Shown: positions 46,056 to 56,200 of the stretch, piece after piece
Numbering within the stretch: position 1 is the first letter of the stretch
How the letters are laid out: the number at the start of each line of letters is the position of its first letter
DNA from: Paracentrotus lividus
Taxonomy: Eukaryota; Echinodermata; Echinoidea; Camarodonta; Echinidae
NCBI GenBank assembly: GCA_940671915.1
Contig: CALNVZ010003434.1
Coordinates: 19,498,345-19,562,344, forward strand
Length of the DNA stretch: 64,000 nucleotides
Direction: 5' to 3'
The notes under the pieces: model-generated
The model's database searches: none
What the model saw: only the letters and a program-made list of their open reading frames with translations
What the model was told of the DNA's origin: nothing
Translations under genes and position numbers: made by a program

Positions 46056-47746
46056 TATACCATTTTCAGTGCCGCATATCGTTTAGAATACAAGTCTGGC
46101 ATTTGTCATGATTTTCATGGTGGCCATCTTTGATTTCAAAATGGCGACCAACTGACTGGTCGGATCGATGGGGCCAGCGACATCTGAATTCAGGAGGGAA
46201 AAATACAACATTTCAGTATCACATGTCATTTAGAACTCAAGTTAGGCATATCAATTATTTTCTTGGCGGCCGCCTGAGTGGTCAAATTGACTGTTGCCGC
46301 CGATATTTGAATACAGGATTTCAAAATACCTTTGTTTTCTAAATTTCAATACAACATGTCATTTATAACTCAAGTTAGGCATATTTCATGATTTCAATGG
46401 CGGCCATTTTGGAATTCAAGATGGCGGCCGACTGAGTGGTCGAGTTGATTGGGGCCGGCGATATTTGAATCAGAACGTCAAAATACCATTGTGTACTTAA
46501 ATTTGAGTGCCATATGTCATTTATAACTCAAGTTAGGCATATCATTGATTTTCATGGCGGCCATCTTGGAATTCAAGATGGCGGCCGACTTAGTGGTCGA
46601 ATTGATTGGGGCCGACGATATTTGAATTCAGAACGTCAAAATACCATTGTGTACCAAATTTGAGTGCCATATGTCATTCATAACTCAAATTAGGCATATC
46701 ATTGATTTTTATGGCGGCCATCTTGGAATTCAAGATGGCAGCCAATTGAGTAGTTGAATGGATTGGGGCTGGCGATATTTGAATTCAGGATGTCAAAATA
46801 CCATTACATACCAAATTTCAATACGACATGTCATTTAGAACTCAAGTTAGGGACATCGATGATTTACATGGCGGCCATTTTGAAATTCAAGATGGCGGCC
46901 GACTGAGTGATCGGTTCAATGGGGGCCGGCAGTATTTGAATTCAGAATGTCAAAATACATCTTTGCACCAAATTTCAGTACCATATGTCATTTATAACCC
47001 AAGTTAGGCATATTCAGTGATTTTCATGGCGGCCATTTTGGAATTCAAGATGGCGGCCAACCAGGTGGTCTGACAGGTAGGGGCCGGCAATATTTGAATT
47101 CAAGATGTCAAAATACATCTGCGTACCAAATTTCAGTACCTCATGTCAATTACAACTCAAGTTAGGCATATCAATGATTTTCATGGCGGCCATCTTGGAA
47201 TTCAAGATGGCGGCCCACTGAGTGGTCAAATCGATGGGGGCTGGCAATATTCGAATTCAGGATATCAAAATCCTGTTATGTACCAATTTTCAGTGCCACA
47301 TGCCACTTAGAACTAAAGTTAGGCAGTTTCAATGGTTTTCATGGCGGCCATCTTGGATTTCAAAATGGCCGCCGTTCGAGTGGTCGGATCGCTTGGGGCC
47401 GGCAATTTTTGAAATCAGCGTCCAAAAATACGGCTGTGTGCCAAATTTCACACTTTCTGCCGGAAGTGAACATCTATGGTCCTTATCTTACAGACTAATA
47501 TATTGTGTAGGCTGTATGTAGATGCCAGTTAGCACATCGTCTCTTGTTCCACCTTTGCACACTGCGAACTGTAACAACTGACCCATATCCCCGGTCTCCC
47601 CTATGTTTTGTGGTGGTGATCCGCGCGCGCGTGTGCGTGTGTGTTTGTGGGAGTGGGATCCGAAAACTATATAATGAAATATAATGACTGATATTAACAT
47701 TTTCAATTATTATGGAATTATGATGACTCCCAGGATAAGGATGGTA

Positions 47747-48601
47747 GGGGAGACCGGGTATGGAAGTTACACGGGTCAGTTGTTACAGTTCTCAGTGCGC
47801 TAAGTTGGAACAAGAGAGTCCATGCTAACTGGCATCTACATACAGCCTACACATAGCTGTGATGAATTGCCGGTCGTGAGGTTTCTTCGTTGTTTTATTA
47901 AAAAGTAAATCAACAAAAACCATTTTTTACAGTTCCAAGTGAATTTTTGACAAAAATTAAAATTTGTAATAGTTCTTACAACTGAAGGCACATGATGATA
48001 GTCTGGTATTGTGAATATAGTACATGTATGTCACTAATATACCCCTGAGCCATGCCCTGTAATTCTGCCTAATTGCTTTGCTACAGTTGATTTTATGAGT
48101 AAAATCACCCATGGGGTAGGTTGTTACAACAACCTACCTCATGTCAATGTAACAACCTACCCCAATTACATTATACATGTAAAGTAATTTTGTTTCAATT
48201 TTCAGGGTTTAATATTTAGATATTTCTATTTTTACTTTAGTCTATGCTAGAGCTCTACTTGATCTACTGTTAACGATACCAAGAAACTGGAAAGTTGAAA
48301 CAAAAGTATGGTATAAGAGATTTACACATTTTAACAAATTACCCCGTATGTTTACATAGTAACAATTTACCCCGTATGGTGTAACAACCTTCCCCGTATA
48401 CGGGGTAGGTTGTTACAAAAAAATGTCTTCATTAATTAAGCTGTAGATAATTAGTGTTTACATGTTTTCAAGTTTTATGTGCCTCAGGTTTTAGCCAATA
48501 TAATAGGCTAACTACAGACCCAAAATGGAGTGTGTGAGTACTTTCATTACAATTATCTGGCCCAAAATGTGAATTTTGTAACGTCCATACCCGGTCTCCC
48601 C
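47747..48601 (-). mobile_element. MITE family A, copy 4 (inverted)
   Basis: GGGGAGACCGGGTATGGA to TCCATACCCGGTCTCCCC with TA on both sides (47745-47746, 48602-48603). Very close to the 37221-38060 copy. It begins only ~145 bp after the end of copy 3. Confidence 0.9.
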
Positions 48602-48603
48602 TA

Positions 48604-49143
48604 ATCATGAATTCTATATTTCATTTGTAAAAGAATCTATCAGTGTGCATCCCCCTCGATTCCCGCATTTGTACTTCAATAAAACCAGTAAGACTGACTC
48701 CAAACCGAATCTTGTGCCCTATATAACATAAAGAAATACAATCAATCTAACAACCGATCTTGTTTCTTCAGTACACAGTTCGCCATAGACTCAGTTACGA
48801 TTGAAATAAATCCTAGATTGATTGTATATTTTATGTTGCAAGGCACAGATCGGATAAAGGCTTCCCAAATACGACGTGTATGAATTGCAAGTTAGTTTTT
48901 GGTTTAAAGATGACCTTGATTGTATAGCTCGTCGTTCTGGAGGTTCATTTGCCCGAAAATGAAATAGGGTTCGTTGCTCCAAATATTTAAGGCAATGGGG
49001 ACGAAGACTAAGTATCATTCATATGTCTTACATGTACAAGCCATATATCATTTTCGGACTTATTATCCATCTTTCATTTTCGGACCAACGGACCTTCGGA
49101 ATAACGAATCATTGAACAAACCAACAAGGAGGTAGTCTACTAC
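48604..49143. other. AT-rich non-coding stretch
   Basis: No gene or element recognised. Confidence 0.4.
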
Positions 49144-49289
49144 CTCTAAACCACTGGCGTAAATCCGTAAAGAATGCTTTTCATCAGGGTGGGGGGGGGG
49201 GGATATTACATAATAATACAAAGCGCCATTTCCCCCCCCCCCCCCTGATGAATAGAAAGCGGGAATGGGTTTACGCCAGTGCTCTAAAC
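49144..49289. mobile_element. 130-bp hAT-like MITE with 8-bp target duplication
   Basis: The element at 49152-49281 has inverted ends CACTGGCGTAAA and TTTACGCCAGTG (imperfect arms of ~38 bp). It is flanked by identical 8-bp CTCTAAAC at 49144-49151 and 49282-49289. An 8-bp duplication is the hAT hallmark. The inside holds a G-run and a C-run around a short AT-rich centre. Confidence 0.9.
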
Positions 49290-49740
49290 AAACCTTCAGA
49301 GAAACAAGTTTTCGGAACAACATGCAGCACATCGACTGCAATCGGTTTGACTTTGTGACTGTGCATAAAAAGTGTTGTGTTTGTCGTGACAGTAAATATA
49401 ATACAGTTGCAGGCGATCGCAACGAATGTCATGGTAACGTTTAAGTTTGAGGTGTATTTATAATTGACTATCTGTCAATCATATCAAATACATCCATGAA
49501 CATGTACCTACATATTAATTAAATACGCCTACTGATACATTAATGGGTATATTCGGTTATTGTACCACTTTTTTTCTCCAATTTTTAGTAATTCAATAAA
49601 ATAATGCTAGCTCAAAGTTCAAAGCTCGAGCTAGCTGTAATATTCATATATAAGTCAAAAGAGCAGGCATCAAATAGAAAGAGAAGAAAGTGAGAAGGAG
49701 ACAAACACTCTCAAAAGGAAGGGTTGAATTTGATCCGTTC
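49290..49740. other. non-coding stretch
   Basis: Nothing recognised. Confidence 0.35.
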
Positions 49741-49744
49741 TTAG

Positions 49745-49930
49745 CCATTTGTTACCTGGACTCTGGGTCCATCGGGGCGCCACACACTTTCTCAGACTCT
49801 TTGACCTGAATTTGATCTGAAAGACCCGGATTTCGGGTCAAAGGTTCCGATCAACCTAGTTCCGGGTCAATAAGATTAACTCTTCTCCCCGGGTCAAATT
49901 GACCCGAAAAGTGTATGGCCCCAACGGTTT
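49745..49930. repeat. inverted repeat rich in GGGTCAA/TTGACCC
   Basis: GGGGCGCCACACACTTT...TTTGACC on the left is mirrored by GGGTCAAATTGACCCGAAAA and GTGTATGGCCCC on the right. Several GGGTCAA words lie between. Probably a small degraded MITE of ~170 bp. Confidence 0.5.
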
Positions 49931-51190
49931 CTAAGTCAAAGACTCTGATTGAGGATGATGACTTTTAAAAGGATGACATTTCTTCTTTTTTTTTTACAGA
50001 TGAGAGTTAAAAAAGTAGGACTTGTTGAACCATAATAATTGTTGTATCAAAGTATAGTTTATTATCATTTTACTTGGCCTATTTCTTTTCTTCAACCAAG
50101 ATATTGTCTATCTAATGTCTATCTATTGCCTGGAAGTTTCGGATAAACAAAATAGAAGTAAATGAAAGTGCGAATTAAAAAAACGTGCATGTGCAACAGA
50201 CACTGACAGATAATAAACACAACACAAAAACTAAGTCCCCGTTTTTCAGAAATCAATAATTTTTTAATAAGGCGAAATTAAAAAAAAAAATCTAATTACA
50301 TGTCCGTGAGCGATTTTTATGAATAATCCTCATGTCATGCTTCAGTGAGCGATGGTTGAAGGCAAAAATGTATTATTTTTTTTTGCAGTTTACAAGCAGA
50401 TTATCTTTGCATATATGATTTTGGAACTATATTCAAATTATTCAACGTCACACTTTCTTAAAGAGATGCCACATAATGTGCCCTAACATACAAAATGTGT
50501 TCATGGTCAGATTTCACGGTTGAGTGAGCATTGGGTTCAAATTGCAAAAAACTGACGTTTTTGTGAAGTTGTACGTGGTATATTCGATCAAATATGATTG
50601 AATTCCTGTTTTGGAAGTGTATTCCGAATTTTGCTAACAATTCACGGTTGAATAAACAAATAAAACAACCAAAAATAGGCCATTCCTAAATTATGATTAG
50701 GTATTGTAGTGATTTTATGCTCTAAAAATCATTTCAATAACATATTTTTTGGTTGTGTTATAACCTTTAAACATGTGTCAATGATCCTATGGCACTAATT
50801 TAAAAATTGATGCTTCAGTGACAACGTTTACTGTAAGCCTATATTAGTGTTTAAAAAAGTTAAAATTCAGATCCGGATGTCCGCTTTCGCTTGTTGAAAT
50901 AAAAAGTGCACTGTACTTCCTTTTGGGTGTGTTCAGTGACTTGAAAAATACTAGTAGTAAAACACCTAAAGATGTTTCTCTATCACATTTTTCCAGTCAT
51001 TTAGAGAATGACGTACAGTCTTTACCTTGCAGAAATTGAAACCTCGTGGGGACGGTTTATAATCTACTTGGTCTAACAGCAGCTGGTCTTTTAACTATGA
51101 TTGTCTAATAAACAATTCGTCTAGTAGTCAATACGACTAATTTCATTTTGGTATAATACCCAAAAGAATCACTGATCTATGTTGTTACAG
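49931..51190. other. AT-rich non-coding stretch
   Basis: No gene or defined repeat recognised. Confidence 0.4.
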
Positions 51191-51194
51191 GAGT

Positions 51195-51375
51195 GGTGTT
51201 AGACCGCATGGACATTAGACGAAATTGACATTAGATGAATTGGGAATTAGACAAAGAGGTAAATAGGCGAAGTGTCTATTAGAGGTATAGAGAGGTATTA
51301 GAGAGGCTGGTTTTAGACGATATGGAATTAGATCAAGAGGGGCGAGACCAAACGGGCATTAATTAAAGTGATAAG
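51195..51375. repeat. degenerate tandem repeat based on ATTAGACGAAATGGAC
   Basis: Variants of GACATTAGACGAAATTG recur about every 20 bases (GACATTAGATGAATTGG, GAATTAGACAAAGAGG, TTTTAGACGATATGG and others). Eroded minisatellite. Confidence 0.7.
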
Positions 51376-51424
51376 ACAAAATGGCAATTTACCGTCACTG
51401 GGTACTCCACTTCTATCACTTCCA

Positions 51425-51765
51425 TAAAACTACAACCACCATAATACATGTACTGTGTACATCTCTGTTTACAACCACCACCATCAACACCACCACTACC
51501 TTCACTATCACCACCACCAACACCATCATCCCCATCGCCATCAGCCCCACCACCGCCATAACCACCACCACCACCACCATTACCATCACCACAACCACCA
51601 TCACCATCATCCCCATCACCATTATCACCCTCACCAGCAACATCACCACGTACCACCAACGCCACCACCACCGCCACCACCATCATTCCCACCACCATCC
51701 ACCACCATCACCACCACCATCACCATCACTACCATTACCATCACCCCAAACACCATCCCATCACT
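51425..51765. repeat. (ACC/ATC)n microsatellite
   Basis: About 340 bp of CACCAT/CACCAC-type trinucleotides. His/Thr/Pro or Gly/Val/Met frames on either strand are composition artefacts. Confidence 0.95.
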
Positions 51766-51769
51766 GCTA

Positions 51770-54700
51770 GCTAATAATGATTTCTCGATCATATCTCTAT
51801 GTCTAATTCAAAACAAATCCATGTACTTGTTTAGCCTTCTACTATTCCCATTTCTCTTTGAAAATCAAAACATTCACAATTCCCCTCTCGCTTTCTCTCC
51901 CCTACCCCACTCTCTCTCTATCATCCTTTTAATCTACTAAGCATATCTTCATGCAAATAAAAACCACACAAAAAACACAATTGATAAAAATCTTGTAAAT
52001 TTTTGCAATAATCACTTCAATGAAATTTATTCAAAACCTCTGAAATTAACAGGATGATTCCCATTAGCAAGCAATCTTCTACATTCTGAGCCGGAAAAGC
52101 CACAAACAAATCCCAAAAGATCTACTTTTAAAAAACCCACTATACTAAAATGATCAAAATCAAATTCCATTGCTCGCACTAATTGAATCATGGTATTATA
52201 GGATTTTCTGCTAAAAGTCAAATATGCATGGAATTCCAAGCAAAGAAAATAAAAATTCATAGTGCAGCCGGTAAAAACCTATACACATGTACTGATACAA
52301 TTCTTCTGAGATTTCATCTGATTTTACACCTGACTGCACTGTAGAGTACTATAGTACAGTAGTGAGTACATCATGCTTAGAAAATGGTTTTCCTTTCTTG
52401 AACTAACATGAAGTCCTACTGTCGATTGCATCGTGACTTTATTTTTTTTTTCTTAGGAAATTTGTAAAGAACACCAAAAAAGCCCTGGCATTCATATAAC
52501 TTGTGCTTCTTAACCCTCATTCAAATTGACAGCTTTCAAAGGCATACAAGTTTCTCAGTTTCAGAATAAAATACAGTGCTATCACGAAATTTTGAGGAGA
52601 AAAAAAAAAATCGACATTGTATGTCACATATAAATTATGTTATTCATACTAGGAGTTAAAACTATACAATAAAAGAAAAAGATGTTCATTGATTTATTTT
52701 AATTGAAACCAGAGCCAGAAAGACAAACTTGTATTACGCTTAAATTCTTTTTTTTTTTTACTTTATTCATTTACTTATTTTTTGCGATGAATTGCCTAAA
52801 TTGCATTTTTGGAGTTCCATTTTCTTTATCATTACTAATAGTTGTACAAACAATATATTTTTATTTTATGTCGCTCTTATGTGATGTTATGTGATAATCT
52901 GACTTTAAAGACCATTCATGGGTGAGCCAAATCATAAAAATAAGAAAAGATTTGATAATTATATACACTACATGTACCTGTATTTTACATTATTGTGTAC
53001 AGTGATACAACTTGCAGACAAACATAAAGTAGACACTGTAAGACAACAATTTATATTAATTTATATGAATGGATATAAGCTCAAAGGGCATTACATCAAA
53101 GTTCCTCACCCTCTTTCTGAAAAACGCTGTCATCAGAGCAAACAATTGATCTACAATAATCTACAACTCAAAACTACACTTTCATAAAATTTGGCAAAAG
53201 CAAAAGAGAAATAAAACAATGAAATTAAAGTTGGCAAAAACATATATGGCCGTAATTACAATTTTAATAACAGCATTTACAATGATCAAATTCATGATCT
53301 TATTAACCAAATGAAAAGAATATCATGAAGCGAAGTGAAACTCCTTAATTTCCAACTTGCTCTGTATCTTAAAGCATGTAAAGTAACATATAGGTCAAGT
53401 AAAATATGTTTGTATTGAAACCCCAAGATACTGAGATATAGCAGCAAAAAAAAAAAAAAAAACAGTTACAAAAGTTCTGCATTAATCTTTATGCATTTAA
53501 TTAAAACTTACAGAAATTAAAAGAGACAGAGGTTTTACATTTTCCTTGCATTTTTAAGTTTCCATTCATTCATAATCATTTAAAAGGTACTTTATCGATT
53601 AGAAAATTGGATGAAAATCAAAATGGTGCTGAATGACTAGATGTATATGTACAAGTGGCAAGTGCCTAAAATGATTATTTTAATAAATGATTTCACACCT
53701 TGTAGAAATCAAGTACTAATTGACAAATAAAATATACAATTTATACATCAAAACGTCATATGATGTTGTAAGTCCTGTTTGCCTATGACTGGTCAAATTG
53801 TCCGTGGCAGTTACTCACACTCACTCAATCCCAAGACTCTTCCGGAGTCGCTGGGGGGGGGGGGGGGGGACTTGAGAGAGGAGAAGAAGCCACATTTTCC
53901 CCTCAACGCTTACCTGTCAATTGCAGTACTGCAGTTGTAGTTCTGGCATTGTCATTACTGCTTGTGACAAAAACAGGTTTTGCTTATACCTTTTGTCATG
54001 TATGGAACCATTCAGTTTCATACAATCTCAAAAAATCATGTTCATGCAATAAAATACTTTTTACAGAAAAGACAGTACTTTAATAATAAGAAGTATGGTA
54101 CACTGTTTGACTAATCCCCAATTTGCATCTCCCAAAGATTTATTTATTTGATTTTTTGTCTTCTTCTGACCTTCCTTGCGCATAGACAAGAGAACATAAT
54201 TATATAACACTCCTTGGATATCCCCTCAAACCTCGAAAGATATTAGTTTTCATCATACCTGTCTAAAAATTCATCTACGTTTTATCACTTTCGCTAAGAG
54301 TTAGAGCTTGGGAAATAAAACAATTTAATCACAATGTTGTGAAGATAGTTACAAAAGTATCCTCCCAACATGTGTATAACAAGTGCTATTCTATGTGCAA
54401 ACCATGAGGAAAGATTTAGAGCTTTGTTCCTTGTTCATTTTTGTTTTGTATTTTTATTTTTGTTTTTTATTGGGAATCAAAACAGAGCATGTCACCCATG
54501 GCGTTGTGCATTATGTAAAACAAGAAAAGCAAAAGTGAATGAAATGCAGATTTCAACAGAGTAAGAGTAGGTAAAGGTGCCACTTACATATGTATCAAAG
54601 TATACCACCAAATATACACATTCTGAATAACAAAAGTGAAAAATATATGACATGGTATGTAACTAATAACATTATACAAATGTAGCGTATGTATGAAGCC

Positions 54701-55195
54701 AAACAAGATTAAAATGTACAAATGTCATATGAGTAGCAAACATTCTAATAACAAAATTTTATTGTTATTTTATTTTTCTTAATTATTTTATTTTTTATTT
54801 ACAAGGAAACTCATGGCCTAATATTAACATGATCACATTTAAATAAAGTCATTTTCATAATTTCACTGTTATATGTTACATTTGTTGAAATATAGAAGTG
54901 CTTTTGATCATATTCTTTAGAACACATTTAACACCCTCTCATTATACATGTATAGCATTGTATATTACTCAAGCCAAAATATGGATTACTAGATAACTAT
55001 TAAAAACATATCAAAAGATTCAATTACCAGTATATACATACATTTGCCATGAATGAAAAATTGGAGCACACTTCCACTTTTATTTTTAATACAATTTGTT
55101 TTAATATGAAAAAAAGAAAGTATTTTCCAAACAGATATTAGCAAATATTAAAATGAAAGGCCCTTGAGCAAAAGTTGATAGAGCGTTAACAAAAT
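51770..55195. other. AT-rich non-coding stretch (~3.4 kb) beyond the RSRC2 3' end
   Basis: No gene recognised. Part may be RSRC2 3' UTR or flank. A G-run lies at 53852-53869. A ~75-bp segment near 52525-52600 (TTGACAGCTTTCAAAGGC...) resembles one at 57255-57335 in an RSRC2 intron, indicating a dispersed repeat. Confidence 0.4.
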
Positions 55196-55199
55196 ATTC

Positions 55200-56015
55200 T
55201 GAAATAAAATTTAGCTCTTTTAGGGGTGGACCTTTACTCAGTGTTCATGCAGCAGAAGCAGAATTTTTACTATGACGGTATAGAATCTTGTTCCAAACCC
55301 TTGACCAATTCAACATCAAAACCACTATTTCTTCTTTAAGTGGTTCTTTACTGGAAATTGCTGTACGGGGTGCAGCAACTCACTGTTAAGATATAAATAA
55401 GCTCTCACTAAACCCTAGACCAAAGCCGCGTTGGACTACTCTTTTCTTGTATGAAGCTTCACTGAATGCTGCTTTAATGGATCCCAAACTCTTGATCAAA
55501 TCCAGGTTACTCTTTCTTGGGCAGTTCTTTACTGGACGATGCTGAAGCTGGTGAATAATAGGTACAAAGGAGCCAATCCCAAACGCTATTTAGACCAAAT
55601 CCATACTGGATTACTCTTTCTTAGGTTGTTCTCTACTAGACGAAGCTGTAGCGAGTGCAACAACTTGCCGAGTAGGTACAAAGCAGCAGATCCCAAACCC
55701 TATACAGACCAAGTCCATACTGGATTACTCTTTCTTTGTTCTTTACTGGACGTTGCTGTAGCGAGTGCAACAACTTGCTGAGTAGGTGCAAAGGACCTGA
55801 TCCCAAACCTTATATAGACCAAATCTACATCAGATTATTCTTTCTTACGCGGTTATTTACTAGATTTAGCTGATCCAAAAGATAGAGACCAAATATACAC
55901 TCTTTCTTGGGCGGTTCTTTACTGGACGTTGATGTAGCGGGTGCAACAACTTGCTTAGTAAGTACAAAGGACCTGATCCCAAACCTATATGTATGTAGAC
56001 CAAATCTATTTCAGG
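55200..56015 (-). repeat. tandem copies of the RSRC2 terminal coding segment
   Basis: Immediately beyond the RSRC2 stop, the ~110-bp segment running from the QRSFGLGFG codons through PPKKE-stop is repeated in the same orientation. Copies start at about 55897, 55834 (shortened), 55721, 55607, 55503, 55431 (shortened) and 55321, with perhaps an older one at 55200. Copy 55607-55720 still reads in frame: VPTRQVVALATASSSREQPK then KE-stop, against VPTQQVAAPATATSSKEPPK in the gene. Others carry small gaps. Confidence 0.88.
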
Positions 56016-56200
56016 TTACTCTTTCTTGGGTGGTTCTTTACTGGACGTTGCTGTAGCGGGTGCAGCTACTTGCTGCGTAGGTACCGAGAAGCTGGTTCCA
56101 AAGCCTAGTCCGAAGCTGCGTTGAGTATGTGTCTTGATTCGGGCTGTCTGATAGTCATGGTCTAACTGATCCATCAATTTGGCACTCTCATCTTCACCAC
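56016..56200 (-). CDS. RSRC2: RSRC2 last coding exon
   Basis: Acceptor CATTATTTAG precedes 56200. Sixty whole codons and TAA at 56016-56018: GGEDESAKLMDQLDHDYQTA, then RIKTHTQRSFGLGFG, ending PPKKE. The THTQRxxGLGF motif is the family's C-terminal signature. The lineage-specific tail after it (~25 residues, Ala/Thr/Pro-rich) is the part found repeated downstream. Confidence 0.9.

Larger units (their letters stand above)
43584..47495. mobile_element. giant foldback transposon of palindromic YY1-like units
   Basis: Ends GTCTGTAAGATAAGGACC and GGTCCTTATCTTACAGAC are flanked by TA. The left arm (43610-44990) holds about 8 tandem units of ~158 bp; the right arm (46060-47460) holds about 9 units in inverse orientation. 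Most units contain GGCCGCCATCTTGAATTCCA continuing to AGATGGCCGCC, a near-perfect palindrome, followed by ATGCCTAACTTGAGTTATAA and GGTACACAATGGTATTTTGA. The core (45000-46055) is unrelated. No transposase motif recognised. Confidence 0.92.
42829..47601 (+). mobile_element. MITE family A, copy 3, split by a 3.9-kb foldback insertion
   Basis: The left part 42829-43581 and right part 47498-47601 together rebuild one ~855-bp copy of the GGGGAGACC family (degenerate left end GGGGAGGCCGGGG, right end CCCCGGTCTCCCC then TA). The foldback element at 43584-47495 sits between them, inserted at a TA. This dates the foldback insertion after that of the MITE. Confidence 0.9.

Noticed and set aside
43610..47460. 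CRISPR-like regularly spaced repeats
   Set aside because: Units are longer (~158 bp) with no unique spacers, arranged as inverted arms with TIRs; eukaryotic foldback transposon.
51363..51940. His/Thr/Pro-rich and Gly/Val-rich frames up to 161 codons
   Set aside because: They arise from the ACC/ATC microsatellite on both strands.
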